A DNA stretch of 64,000 nt from Sophora flavescens. Its lineage: Eukaryota > Streptophyta > Magnoliopsida > Fabales > Fabaceae. Numbering within the stretch: the stretch's first letter is position 1; each line of letters begins with the position of its first letter. The notes beneath the pieces are model-generated. The model did no database searches, had not been told where the DNA came from, and was given only the letters and a program-made list of their open reading frames with translations. The translations under genes and the position numbers were made by a program. Below are positions 35,791 to 48,149 of the stretch, piece after piece. The DNA lies in assembly GCA_030762895.1 (NCBI GenBank), contig CM061067.1:49377667-49441666 (forward strand), written 5' to 3'.

Positions 35791-36053
35791 GAGTTAATAG
35801 CCAAAATGATCCCTGAAACTGTGAGGTTGTGTCAAGTTGGTCCCTCAAATTAACGAAATTTCAAAAAGGTCCCTGAAACTGTCAAACGTTGATCAAGTTA
35901 GTCCCTCCGTTAGTTAGGGTTCGTTGACTCCGTTAACGGTGCTTATGTGGCATGTTACACGCATATTTGAGGGACCAAATTGATACAGGGACCAAATTGA
36001 CACTCAATATTTTTTCAAAAACCCTAACTTCATCTTCTTCTTCTCCCCCAACG
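35791..36053 (+). repeat. Left terminal inverted repeat of the Pack-MULE
   Basis: It pairs over its whole length with 37071-37333, ending at CTCCCCCAAC. Only scattered mismatches are seen. Confidence 0.9.
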
Positions 36054-36509
36054 TCTATCCAACTACTGAAATAGGTCGTTCACTAGCCTTCATGTATGCT
36101 GTGGTGATCAGTGTCCCTGACTGTAAAATAATGCATTCAAGCACAAGTGCAAATCAACCATGGTAACAAAACAAGCATACATGATCCACTAAATGGTAAA
36201 CGCAACCCAGTTGAGAAAGGGGAAATTGTTTCTTAGAGAAAAAGGTAAAAGTAAAACAAATAGTTGTCTATGACAAGAGATCATCTTTTCTCAAGACTTG
36301 GTAGACAGGAAAGGGCATTGCACATTAATACCAATTGAGAAATAGACAGGAATGAGAAAAGGGAAAAATAATTGGGACACTAAGAATTTTGCACAATTCT
36401 AGTTAGAGTATTGGAAAATCTGTAGGACCGGAAGAATTTTCCATCCCTTCTGCAGAGCTTCTACATGCAGTGGAAGAGAGGAGTGGTACAATGCATATAG
36501 TTGAGTTGA

Positions 36510-36956
36510 TGTTTTCCTTCTAGAGACTGGTACTGATGCGATGCAAAGCGCCTAGCATCATTCAGTGACTCACAGACCTTGATCCAGTTTTTGAATCCAA
36601 ATCTTCAATCAAACTCTGCATTTTCAAAGAATTTAAGAAATTTAATGCCAAAATCTGAAGACAATAATTGAAAATATAAAAAAATTGAAAATGAAAAAAG
36701 GTTGGATTTTTATGGTGTGGATGTGCAGAAGAAGAACTTACTTGGATCTTGGCTTCAAGATCCGACATGGGTTTAAGGTTTTCAGAGGAGATATAATCAA
36801 TGGTGGCATCCCCAGATGAGGACAATGGAACTGGAGCGTGATTTTCGTCATTCGCAGGACGAAGTGGTTGTTTTTGGGTTGCGACAGCGATTTTGGGTTG
36901 TTTTTGGGTGCATGCGGGATTGTAGGGAGAGCGTTATCAATGGGTCTGAGTGCCAT
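36510..36956 (-). pseudogene. Captured fragment of an ARM/TOG-repeat protein gene (two exons, one intron)
   Basis: On the minus strand exon 1 (36956-36742) starts MALRPIDNALPT. After a frameshift near codon 15 it reads through DENHAPVPLSSSGDATIDY and SSENLKPMSDLEAKIQ to a GTAAGT donor at 36741-36736. Exon 2 starts after a TGCAG acceptor at 36616-36620 with SLIEDLDSK and, after one further frameshift, WIKVCESLNDARRFA. Homology fades near 36530. This resembles the N-terminus of a plant ARM-repeat (TOG-like) family; the family name rests on recalled similarity. The retained intron means capture was from DNA, not from mRNA. It cannot encode the full protein. Confidence 0.6.
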
Positions 36957-37070
36957 GTTCGATTTGAAGGTTGAAGAAGAGATAGTGAGAGAGTTGTAGG
37001 GAGAACAAAGATTAGAACTTGGATAGTGTGATCGAGATGTCTTTGGGAACAAGATGAAGAAGAAGAAGAA

Positions 37071-37333
37071 GTTGGGGGAGAAGAAGAAGAAGATGAAGTT
37101 AGGGTTTTTGAAAAATATTGAGTGTCAATTTGGTCCCTGTATCAATTTGGTCCCTCAAATATGCGTGTAACGTGCCACATAAGCGCCGTTAACGGAGTCA
37201 ACGAACCCTAACTAACGGAGGGACTAACTTGATCAACGTTTGACAGTTTCAGGGACCTTTTGAAATTTCGTTAATTTGAGGGACCAACTTGACACGACCT
37301 CACAGTTTCAGGGACCATTTTGACTATTTACTC
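37071..37333 (-). repeat. Right terminal inverted repeat of the Pack-MULE
   Basis: This is the inverted partner of 35791-36053, followed directly by the second TSD copy. Confidence 0.9.
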
Positions 37334-37374
37334 ATTAAATTTAATTCTCTTTCCTTTCTCCCCTTTTTTTGTCA

Positions 37375-39165
37375 TCAGACAAAAAGGTAAAAGGAGTAGA
37401 CCATCATTGTCAGTAGCGAAACAACAAAATAAAAGCCTAAGAAGAGGGTGGAGGTGGAGGTGGAGGAGGAGGATTTGGATTTGGTTTTGGTGGAGGAGCA
37501 GGAATTTGAGTTGGCAGATTTTGACTCTGTTGAAATTGCAGCATGATGTTCATCACCAGGCGTAGATAACAGTTTCAGGTTCATAATCATACTCAGGCAA
37601 TGGATTTTATGGTCTGGTAGAGACAGGTTCAGGTTCATGCTTATGGAACATAATTTTCCAATCCCTCTTAACTTTGGCCCAGTTTTCAGCCTTATTCTCA
37701 TACAGAACAGATGGGTCAGTATAGGGAAATCTGATTTTTCTTATCTTTGGAAGATGTGCACCGGAGCTAATACCAGTGTCTGGTTGGTTGAACCATAGGT
37801 CATTTTTAGGTATAATGGGTGGGAATTTTGGTCTTTCTAGTGAGGCTATTTGTGGTTGGTCAAGGGAATTTGTTTGTGGTGAAAGAAGTGTAGGAATGTA
37901 CACATCATCTAGGATTTCAGGTTGGTTCACAGAAGCAGATACATCCATATCCATCCTATCCTCAAAGCTAGAAACTAAGGCATCTACTGCTATCTTGACA
38001 GGATCATCAGCAGGAAGAATTACCTCAGTTCCCATGAAAGCTTTGGCTTTTCTCTGAGGTTGCCTTCTCCTACTTGGAATTTGGATATCAGCAACATCAG
38101 CAGAGGCAGCAATTCTCTGTTTTTTCAACATAGAGCTGATGGGGATCCTGTCATCATCATCCTCCTCATCCTCATTGTGAGATAGGATCAAGTTCCTTGT
38201 CCTCTTCCGAGAAAGTGCAGATTGAGGGGCAACAACAGATGGTTCCCTAAATACAATCCCACCAGTGGGCCTCTTAGGCATAGGTTTCCTTGCTGCAGTG
38301 GTTTTGTTTCTGAATGTCCTTGTTAATCCAAGAACTTCTACATTATTTTGCTCAACCATTTCTTCTTTGACCTTCATCATTTCTTCAGTCTTGGCCAAAG
38401 CAGCAGCAGTGTAAGCACTTAGATTCATGTTGGCAATATTCATTTTGCCAAAAACAACAGCAGACATTGGCTTCTCAGTTATTATTCTTGCTTGCTCTTC
38501 AGGTGTCCTTGCAGCAATGAAGTCATGCATCCCTTGTGACTTGAAGGTTTTTGATAAGAGATGACAGTAAGGAAGTACAGAGAGATTCTTCCTATGAACA
38601 GCAGCATCCCTTAATCTACTAAAGAGAATTATGGGCAAGTTTATCTTAGTCTCTATAAAGAGATGGCAGAGACAGAACTTGTGCAAGGCTGATGGTTGTC
38701 CTTGGAACCAGTTTTGTGAAGAACCACCTTATTCAGCATCTAATGAAGAATATAGACATGATCATTCATTTCAACTGATTTCCAGGAATGAGATCTTACT
38801 GTGTCTTCTTTCATAAAAAAGCCAACAGTGACTTCTGAGCCACCAAGGTCCGTCTCCCAGGACTCAGTAAATACCACTCCTTCTTGAGCGCAGAAGATGG
38901 CATCATCAATGATTTTCTCATAAACCACGATTTTCTTCCCCAATACAGTAGCGAAGATTTCTGTGTTAGTGACTTGAAGTCTTCTCCAGAAGTCCTTTAT
39001 CAGGTTGGGATAAATGGAAACCTTTTCTGCGAAAAGTCCTCCCCAGCCAGCAGCAATGATGTTCTTGCTGATATCCAAGTTATACTCCTCCAAGATTCCA
39101 AAATTGAAGTGATGCTCAATAGCAACATTCAGTTTGTCCATGTTGAAGGTAGAAGAAGATGCCAT
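37375..39165 (-). pseudogene. Envelope-like third ORF of D (Sirevirus ORF), broken
   Basis: On the minus strand it starts MASSSTFNMDKLN at 39165, 486 bp after the end of pol. The first 141 codons are open to a stop at 38740-38742. A further frameshift near 38690 leads to the second open part (38686-37607), with a mostly helical region, a basic segment (KRTRN, LKKQR) and a Pro-rich acidic tail. In another frame the extreme 3' end (37500-37375) has a hydrophobic stretch FLGFYFVVSLLTMMVYSFYL that could be a membrane anchor. Sireviruses often have an ORF here called envelope-like. Its role is unproven, and this copy is non-functional. Confidence 0.65.
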
Positions 39166-39651
39166 TTTTGGTGATTTGAGAGTTAGGGTTTTGGAAGCAA
39201 AGAACAGAGAGCTCGAGAATATTTAGAGATGACAGGGTAGTGAAAGGTTTCTCAGAGGGATGAGACTTGCTTAAAAAGGTTTTGAATTTCAAGGGGTTTT
39301 ATTTTGGAAATAAATAAAAAAGAATTGACAAGACATGTCATAAAGGATAAAACGGCGTTGGTATTTTGAAACTATAAAAAGGTCTTGATGGGATTGATGG
39401 AAGTTACTGACTCATCAAAGAGAATAAATGATAAATTTATTTTTGAGACAAAATAAATGAAATTAATAAATAAGAGTATAGATAGGTCCAAGTGAAATGC
39501 AATCAAACCTAGACGCGACATGCAGTGGATGTGGTACATAAATACAGTGGACGTGGTATGCAATGGACACGCACTAAAATTATGCAATAGACTTGAAATG
39601 CTTTAGACGCACATACATCAACAACTAAATTCTCAAGGCTGGATGCCTTAA
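39166..39651. other. Spacer between pol and third ORF of D
   Basis: This is non-coding. Around 39480-39610 it has repeats of the type ATGCAGTGGATGTGGTA / GCAATGGACACG, similar in style to the GTAGACGAG modules of this family. Confidence 0.6.
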
Positions 39652-41170
39652 TCAATCCACACAAAGCATATTAAGATGCTTTCTAATAAAAATAAACCTG
39701 TCCTCCGCAAGAGGTTTAGTAAAGATATCTGCCCATTGATGGTCAGTATCTACAAATTGGATATCAAAAACACCTTTCTGCACATAATCTCTTATAAAAT
39801 GATGTTTAATCTCTATATGCTTAGCTCTAGAATGCAATATAGGATTCTTAGACAAATTAATTGCAGCAGTATTATCACAAATAAGTGGAATACTACTTAC
39901 AAACACATTGTAGTCCTCCAATTGTTGTTTGATCCATAGAAGTTGTGAGCATCCACTTGCAGCTGAAATATACTCAGCTTCAGTAGTTGATAAGGCAATG
40001 GTACTTTGTCTTTTACTTGACCATGAGACAAGATTGACACCAATGAAGTGACATCCTCCACTGGTATTCTTTCTTTCAATTCTGTCTCCAGCGTAGTCAG
40101 CATCACAAACCAACTAATCTGTAATCTTCATTTTTCTTAAAACACAAACCCAGATTAGTAGTACCTTTTAAGTATCTAAATATTCTCTTAACTGCTGATA
40201 AGTGAGGTTCTCTAGGATCAGATTGAAATCGAACACACAAACATACACTGAACATAATATCAGGCCTAGACGCAGTAATATATAGAAGAGATCCTATCAT
40301 ACCTCTATACATCTTTTGGTCTACCTTTTTCTCTTTGTCATCTTTGTTCAGTATGGACATGGGGTGCATAGGGGTATTTATTGGCTTACAATCATCCATT
40401 TTGAACAGGAGTTCCTTTGTATACTTGGTTTGATGAATGTGCACCTCGTCCGTAGTTTGTTTAACTTGAAGTCCAAGGAAGAATTTGAGTTCTCCCATCA
40501 TGCTCATTTCAAACTCTTTCTGCATTGACTTAGAAAACTCTTTCCACAAAGATTCATTAGAAGCTCCAAATATAATATCAACAACATATATTTGCACAAT
40601 TATGAAATTAGATTTACTGGACTTTCTAAACAAGGATGTATCAACATTTCCTCTATGAAATCCATTTTCCATAAGAAATGAACTTAGCCTATCATACTAA
40701 GCTCTAGGTGCTTGTTTAAGGCCATATAAAGCTTTCTTAAGCTTATATACATGTTCAGGTTGGGTTTCACTCTTAAAACCCGGAGGTTGTATTACATAAA
40801 CTTCTTCATTAATAAAGACATTTAGAAAAGCACTCTTAACATCCATTTGAAAAAACATAATGCTATGATGTGCAGCAAATGAAAGTAAAATCCTAATTTC
40901 TTCTAATCTAGCAACTGGTGCAAAGGTCTCAGTATAATCCATACCTTCTTCCCGAGAATAACCTTGAGCAACAAGTCTTGCTTTATTTCTTACAACCTTA
41001 CCATTCTCATCAAGCTTGTTTCTGTAAACCCGCTTTGTTCCAATAACTGATTTGTCTTTAGGTAGAGGTACCAGAGTTCAAACATCACTTCTTTCAAACT
41101 GATTCAGTTCTTCTTGCATAGCTAGAATCCAGCCATCGTCCAGTAGAGCCTCGTCTACTATCTTTGGTTC
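39652..41170 (-). pseudogene. Reverse transcriptase and RNase H of D, broken
   Basis: RT contains the MDVKSAFLN region (about 40850) and LYGLKQAPRA, where a TAG (40697-40699) stands for the usual Trp. The catalytic box reads YVVD (about 40580) instead of YVDD, which removes one essential Asp. A frameshift near 40103 separates it from RNase H. RNase H has DADYAGD, STTEAEYISAA and ADIFTKPLAEDRF and ends LNMLCVD at 39652. The region 40943-41170 between integrase and RT is also frame-broken. Confidence 0.88.
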
Positions 41171-42622
41171 CTACTCAGAGACTAGTACAGAATCTTCCTG
41201 CTCTCTAAAAATTGATCTGGTTCTTAGCCTATCATTGGGGTTTCCAATGATTTGATCTTGTGGATGATAATTTTTGAAGTACCAAGATCTCTGAACAGTA
41301 TCTTGTTGAGAAGTGGAGGTTTCTGGTTGTTGTGGAGGGTCGCCCACTTGATCATCAACTTTTACTTCTATTGTATCTCCTGAGATATTTAGATCAAGAT
41401 CTGCAAAAGCTTCATCTAGCTCTGATAATTTCTTATCAGGCTGCTTGTCATCAAACTTGACATGAATAGATTCTTCTACTACTAGAGTTCTAGAATTATA
41501 AACTCTAAAGCCTTTTGAAGTTTCAGAATATCCTAACAATATCCCATTATCTACTTTTGCATCAAACTTTCCTAGTAGACCTTTAGTATTCAATATATAT
41601 ATAGAATTTACAACGAAAAGGATGAAAATATGAAATGTTGGGTTTTCTTCATTTCCACAGTTCATAAGGAGTCTTGCTCAAGATTGGTCTAATGTATATT
41701 CAGTTCTGAATTCAACAGACAGTATTAACAGCTTCAACCCATAAGTGTCTAGGGACAGAGTTGTCATTGAGCATAGTTCTAGCCATCTCTTGAAAAGAGC
41801 TATTCTTTCTCTCTACCACACCATTTTGCCGTGGTGTTCTAGGTATTGAGAGGTTGTGAAGAATACCACTCTCTTAACAGAACTTACGAAATAGCTCATT
41901 TTCAAACTCTCCCCAATGGTCACTTCTGATTGATGTGATACACGTGCCTTTTTCATTATGTACATGTTTCAAGAATATATAAAAGACCTTGAAAGATTCA
42001 TCCTTGTGAGCTAGGAACATAACCCATGTCCATCTAGTGTAGTCGTCTACAATGACTAGACCATATTTCTTACCACTGACAGAAGCAGTCCTTGTTGGAC
42101 CAAAAAGATCAAGGTGTAGAAGTTCTAGTGGTCTATTGGTACTAACAACATTCTTAGATTCAAAAGAACCTTTGACTTTTTTCCCTTTTGACATGGATCA
42201 CAGAGAGCATCAGATTTGTACTTAAGATTTGGTAGCCCTCTCACGAGGTTATGCTTATTTAGCTTTGAGATTAATCTCAAGCTTGCATGACCTAGCCTTT
42301 TATGCCAAATCCATCGCTCATCTTCAATGGACACTAGACATGAGACACTTTGATTTGAGAGGTCCTCCAAGTCAATCTTATACAGATTGGTTTGCCTCTT
42401 AGCAGTGAATAAAATTGATCCATCATTCTTTTTGACATTACACATGTTCTTATCAAAAGAAACAGCATATCCACTTTCACATAATTGACTTATGCTCAAC
42501 AGATTATGTTTTAAACCATTTACCAAAAGAACATTATCAATGGAGGGAAAATGATGTTTACCAATTTTACCTATACCAATGATCTTCCCTTTCTGGTTCC
42601 CCAAATGTAACCCAACCACCAT
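41171..42622 (-). pseudogene. Integrase region of D, broken
   Basis: The open part 42622-42125 holds WHKRLGHASLRLISK and CDPCQKGK of the GAG-pre-integrase and zinc region. A frameshift near 42190 leads to the catalytic core (LHLDLFGPT, SIRSDHWGEF) ending in a TAA at 41874-41876. The Glu motif VVERKN follows near 41815, then further stops near 41690-41720 and a frame change into 41665-41171, the integrase C-terminal part with LLGYSETSKGFRVYN. The three acidic catalytic positions are all present, but the frame is lost several times. Confidence 0.85.
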
Positions 42623-43128
42623 CTTTGTGTTTAAGGTCTTGGAACATACACTTTTCTCCTGTCATGTGACGTGAGCACCCACTGTCCAATTACCAAGATG
42701 TTTGTTTCTTTCCTCTTGTTAAGCAAATCTGCAACAGGTATTATCTTATCTTTAGGTACCCAAACTGACTTGGGTCCTTTCTTGTTAGTGGTCACTGGAC
42801 GAGAATGTTTAGCATGTTTATTATGTATGCATCTAGATGTAACATGCCCAATATGCCATACACTTTACAAAAGGTGTTGGACAAGCTTGACTTAGTTATA
42901 GCATGTTTATCTGGAGCTTTTGAAGCACTATGCTGTGCATGCAATTTTGACTTTTTGTGAGATGCTTCATGCTTCTCCTTGTCATAACTGAGACCAGATT
43001 TATCATAAGATGACCTAGAATACCTTAGAATGAGACTGAGCTTATCTGAGCCACCTACAAACTTTGACAGAGTGTCTGTCAAATACACCACATCTTGTTT
43101 CAGTTTTGCAACTTCATAAGAAACATCA
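42623..43128 (-). pseudogene. End of gag and protease of D, broken
   Basis: Gag resumes at 43128 after the solo LTR B2 with a coiled-coil-like segment (SYEVAKLKQDVVYLTDTL). A frameshift near 42900 leads to the second knuckle region. The protease motif LDSGCSRHMTGEK is preceded by a TAA near 42695 where relatives have Tyr. This order (gag, knuckle, WVPK linker, protease) matches SIRE elements. Confidence 0.82.
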
Positions 43129-43319
43129 TGTAACACCCCGACTTTTAGCTGTTTTCTAACATCAGAAATTTATATAATTATATTTATATTTTTATTCGAG
43201 ACTTAGAAAATTTATTTAATTAAACCGAAACCTTATTTATACTCTACTTAACGGTAGAGAGTTACGGTTAAAATTTAGGTTGAAAGGTCAGATGAAACCC
43301 GGTCTGTGTATTTCACTGA

Positions 43320-43335
43320 CAGTATAATTATACTG
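43320..43335. other. Perfect 16-bp palindrome in B2 (CAGTATAATTATACTG)
   Basis: This lies about 190 bp from the LTR start, within the CACTGACAGTA...TACTGCTCAGAAAA block that recurs in B1 (25229-25244) and in both LTRs of A (26560-26575, 32712-32727) as imperfect palindromes. Confidence 0.7.
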
Positions 43336-45879
43336 CTCAGAAAACCTAATTTTGACTCTTGAACGAAAAACTTAAGATTTTTATTTAATTTCCTACGACT
43401 TTGGTTATTTTGAAATATTTCACTAAAAAGTGAAATATTATATTTTATCCGGGTGTTGTATTGAATCGGGGAAGCAACGGAGCAGATTATGGGATTTCCG
43501 GGACCCGTTAACGGATAGTATCAACAAGTCACACTTGATGAGTCACCATGTGAATGCATTAATGGTGCACATGGCATCATGATGACATTTGAAGGATTTT
43601 GCACTTAAGTCCTTAAACTTTCTCTAAATTGCATTTTGGTCCCTAAACTAGTTTCCATGATCTTCCAAGTGAATTGGATCAATTTTGGCTCATCCAAACC
43701 AAGTTTGGTCTGTGGTTTTTGCGCCCAATATTATGGTCATGAATTCATTTTGCATGAGGCAAATTTCTATTCTTAACTTTCCTATGTATTCATTAAGACT
43801 TAAGCATTTTTATGCTTGAAAATTCAAGTAATGGACTTGGACTTCAAAAGCCCATTTTGCAAGGCCCAATCCCAAATCCATGGCTCATAAACTCTTGAAG
43901 AGTCAAGAGGACTCTAGCTCATTCTCACACTTTCTATCATCTTCTCCAATCTTACTTTCTCTCTAAGACTCCATAGCCTAAGTTTGTGAAGTAAGTGGTT
44001 GATCTATTGCATATACCTCAATTCCAAGAGGTAATCTTTGTTCCTCATCATCAATAAACTCTATGTTCTTCAATCACTTTTATGTTTCAAAGCCATGATC
44101 ATCATTTTCTATTCTTAGATCTAGAACTTTGAAATTCTCTAGAAAATCATAGAAAAATCCTAAAATAAACCAAATTCTATATTCCTATTATCATCCTTAT
44201 AATTATAATCTAAGAGTTTGTTGTAAACAAAGTTTTCCTCCCCAAATTTCTTGACAAGACCGAACCTAATACATACGGTTGGAGGAAATATTTTTGTTCA
44301 TATTCTTTATAAATGATCTTGTTTCTTATCTTTCTAGTATATATCCATGTGGAATCCAAGCCTATGTATAAAGCAAAATTCATTTGCTCCATTTACTCAT
44401 CATGGCCAAATCTAGGTCTTTGGGAGTTTGGAAGTTTTTGGTTCAAACTTTGTTGTTTAATCACTAATCTATTGTCTTAAGTACTTAGGATCATTAATCC
44501 AATGACTTAAGCAATTTTAGAAATTTCTAGCCACTAAAACCTCTTAAGGCTGTGACCTATCCTTAGTGTATAGGTGATTGTATTTGTTTGATTTTGATTG
44601 GTTGATTGTGGTTGTTGAGGTTAAGTGTGTCGATTATACGTGAGTCGTGACGACGGAGTTTGAAGTACGTTCGAGAAAGAAAATCGGGAGATAAGTTCTT
44701 CAAGAGGTAAGGGGAGAATACCTGAGGAGTTTTTTTTATAATCATGTGTTATCTAGTTGATGACTGTATTATTTATCTGTGGTGTTTGTTTCAGTTGTGT
44801 TATTTTTATCTGTGTTGATTTATTTGCATTTAATTGTTTATCTGCAATTATATTATAACGTATTGTGATGCATGATCTGTCTAGGAATATTTTTGTGATG
44901 TTGTTGTTGGTTGTTGTTTGAGAAGCTTGACAGTGGTCAGTGCCCAATTCAATTAATTAGATAAAAGCTTTACGAAGCTTTAAAAATTATATTCAATTTT
45001 TTAATGGTAAAATATTGACATATAATATTAATGGAAATTTTTATCTGGGAAAAATAAGAAATTTTGGAAAATATCATTATTTTAATTATTTATTGGTATA
45101 AGAGTGAACTATGAGTCATAGTGAGGACGTAACCGTGAAATTATTTTTGTACTGCTAATTTTTACGTAAGAAATTCGGTAATATTATGAAAATTTATTTT
45201 ATGAAATTAATTGTTGATAATAATTTAATTATGATTTTAGAAAATTATTTAAGTGGAAAAAGCTAAGTTTTGGCTTAAATGGCTTTAAAAATGATAATTG
45301 GCAGCAATTTGGAAAAGTATCTAAGGCAAGTGTTTTGAAACGGCAGTACGTATTTTAAGTAAGTTTAAACCTCAAGTGACTCATCTTTGTGAACACTAAG
45401 TTTTGGTATTTAAAGGTTTTATTGAAGAATTTCCCATTTGAAAAGATTTTCTGAAATCAAGTGTAACTCAACAGTGTTAAAAGTGGTGTTGAACTTAGTA
45501 ACCGAGACGTCGGGGTACTAAGGTTCATTGTGTTATGGACTTAGGGTCCTTTGGACTTTGAAGTCCTGTAGACTTGGTGTCTACTGTATACGTGGTGTAT
45601 ATTGTGTTTAAACATTTAAGATGTTTTCTATTACCACGAACCTATGACTGGAGCATCGGTCTAGAGGTTTCGTGATTGAACACCCGGACTTTGAGGTCCC
45701 GTGTTTTAATGAAAGTTTTAAAGATGTTTAAAACTATGTTGGTCATAAACTTTTGAGCTTCGGCAAGGAAAGATTAACACGAAGAATATGACGAGAATAA
45801 AAGGTTTTACATTTGCATTTACGGTAGACGTGCCCGACGTTGTTTAACGTGAGACCTTAATGGAAAAGGTATCATGTGA

Positions 45880-46040
45880 CAGTGTATCATTATGCTTGAA
45901 TGAACAATGGGACGATGTATATATCAATGTACTTCGATAGACAATGAGACGATGTATTATCATTGTGCTTAAATGGACAATGAGACGATGTATTATTGTT
46001 GTTCTTAGCTAGCCAATGAGACGATGTATCGAGTTTGATC
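45880..46040. repeat. Tandem repeat (GACAATGAGACGATGTATTA) in B2
   Basis: Four degenerate units of about 40-45 bp built on CAATGAGACGATGTAT sit at the place where B0 has its 38-bp minisatellite. Confidence 0.85.
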
Positions 46041-46783
46041 AACTCATTTTGAAGACGTTGGGATCTCCGGAGATTAGATGTGAATGTTAGACAATGAACG
46101 TTGAAGTATCCTGTATATTTTTAAAATAACGGTGATCGGGTATGAGACCCAGTGATAAACTACTTGTTTACTTATGAGAATCTTATGTTGTTATGGTTAT
46201 ATATGTCTATGTGCTAATGTTGTATGTCGTGCATGTGATTATTGTTATAAACTCATATATTGGCATCTCACCCTTATAATATATCAGGTTTTTGGGGTTT
46301 GGCTTTTGTGTCTTGATACATGGAAGTAGATGGTGCAGAAAAGTTCTTAGCCTCACTCGGGAACATGGGTTCCGATACTTGAAGAGATGTTTGAGTGTGG
46401 GAATGACCACAGGGTCTTTCCAGTAGATGTCTTGTAAGGTGACCAGCTTAGGATTTTCTTTGGGTTGTGTACTTTTGGGAAAATTATTATAAATGGTTTG
46501 AAACACCTCATGAGGTGTATGAAAAACAATATCAGAAAAGCTTATATGTTGCGATGTTTTGGTTTAAAAAATAAATTTAGTTTGTATGTAAGTATAATGT
46601 AATTATACTATTGTGATGTATATATCTTTTTCTGAAGTATTTCACTGAAAGAAAAATTTTACACCATTTTTGGACTTATTAAAAATTATAGAGGTTATTT
46701 TCTGAAAGCAACCAACAAATTATAATTTTATTTTCCGCAGTTGGGTAATTATGTGATGATCTAGGTTAGAGTGTCACACATCA

Positions 46784-48105
46784 GGCTCATACTCCAGTTT
46801 ATCAGTTAGACTAACATTCTCTGATTTTATTGTGTCATTTTCATCTTTAAGGTTTTGTTTTTCAATGCAGACCCTATCATATTCTCTAGTCAGTTTAGAA
46901 AATTTCTTCCTGAGGCTCCTATACTCTCTAGACAGTATGGACGACTCATGCAACAATTCATCAAAAGCATTTTGAAGAGTGGACGGGTAAGAGTCCATTA
47001 CCTCGGCATCAGTGTATTCACTTTCTGATGATGTGTCAGCCATGAGACAAATGTTTGCTTCTACCTCACCTTCATCTTCTTCATCTGATGAAGACAAATC
47101 AAGATCCTCCCATGTAGCCATTAAGCCTTTCTTCTTTTTGAAGAATTTCTTTTTATCCTTCAGCTCAGGGCAATCAGCTTTGAAATGTCCAGGTTTCTTG
47201 CATTCAAAGCACAATGGTGGACCTTTTTCTTTTGAGTCTGACTTCTCCTTAGAAAATTTTTTGTTGAACTGCTTCCTTCTAAAACCACATTTCTTTCTCC
47301 ACATGTGTTGAATCTTTCTGGAGATGAAAGATAGTTCATCTTCATCTGATCCTTCATCATTATCTGCAGGTTCAGCAGCTTTGAGGACTTTTGATAAGCT
47401 TCCTTTCTTTGCCTTTAGGGCAATAGACTTTCCTTTTCTCGAGTTGTCTTCTTCATTCAGTTCAAGTTCATGAACTTTGAGAGATCCAAGAAGCTCTTCT
47501 AAAGAAAGAGTATTCAGGTTCTTAGCTTCTTGAATAGCAGTAACTTTGGGTCTCCATTGCTTGGATAAACTTCTCAGAATATTTCTAATGTGGTCTCTAT
47601 TTTCATAAGTCTTTCCAAGAGATCTGATACTGTTGATGATAGTTTGAAATCTTCCAAACATATGATCTATAGATTCATGATCAACCATTTTAAATAGTTC
47701 ATGCTGATGAACCAGCATGCTTATCTTTGATTCTTTTACTTGAGATGAACCCTCATGAGCTAAGGCAAGATTATCCTAGATTTCTTTGGCAGTGTTGCAG
47801 TTGTGAACCTTATCATGTTTAGATCTAGTAATAGCACACATAACATAGTGCTTAGCTCTTAGATTGAGCTGATGTTGATTTTTTTGCTCTCGAGTCCATT
47901 GGGCTCTAGGAACAATAATTCCATCTTCATTTCTTGGTTCTGTGTAGCAGGTTTCAATCAGCTCCCAAATATCTACATTTTGTGCATCCAAGAAGGCCAT
48001 CATCCTCTTCTTCCAATAGTCATAATCAGTTCTATCAAAGATAGGAGGTCTGTTGATAGCTTGTTCTTCTGCATCCATGGTTGTTGGATCGTACTCCCTC
48101 AGCAC
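46784..48105 (-). pseudogene. Gag of D, N-terminal two thirds
   Basis: It starts at 48105 (the second Met, MDAEEQAINRPPIF, is a possible real start). The FDRTDYDYWKKRM motif is typical of copia gag. A TAG at 47776-47778 replaces the usual Trp of an EIWDNL-type motif; after it the frame stays open through the UBN2-like region and a CCHC knuckle (CFECKKPGHFKADC, near 47190), then a coiled-coil-like segment to the B2 insertion at 46783. The single stop and the later insertion mean that no full gag can be made. Confidence 0.85.
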
Positions 48106-48136
48106 TTGTTAGATACTCAACCCTTTCGAGGCTGAA

Positions 48137-48147
48137 CTCTGATACCA
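48137..48147 (-). other. Primer binding site of D
   Basis: The minus strand reads TGGTATCAGAG two bases inside the 5' LTR, complementary to initiator tRNA-Met. Confidence 0.9.
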
Positions 48148-48149
48148 AC

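Larger units (their letters stand above)
35791..37333. mobile_element. Pack-MULE: Mutator-like element with 263-bp TIRs
   Basis: Terminal inverted repeats of about 263 bp (35791-36053 and 37071-37333) begin GAGTTAATAGCCAAAATG and GAGTAAATAGTCAAAATG, and contain the GGTCCCTGAAACTG and GGGACCAAATTGA blocks common in plant MULEs. The flanking direct repeat ATTAAATTTA (35781-35790 and 37334-37343) is a 10-bp TSD, within the 8-11 bp range known for MULEs. The 1.0-kb interior encodes no transposase and instead holds a fragment of a host gene on the minus strand. The element is non-autonomous. Confidence 0.88.
43129..46778 (+). mobile_element. B2: 3.65-kb solo LTR in the gag of D
   Basis: It starts TGTAACACCCCG and ends GAGTGTCACA, with a perfect TSD CATCA (43124-43128 and 46779-46783). 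The gag frame of D continues on both sides of it. Its left part shares the GACAGTATAATTATACTG block with A and B1, and its right part matches B0. No PBS, tract or coding sequence is present, so it is a solo LTR or an LTR-only remnant. Confidence 0.9.
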
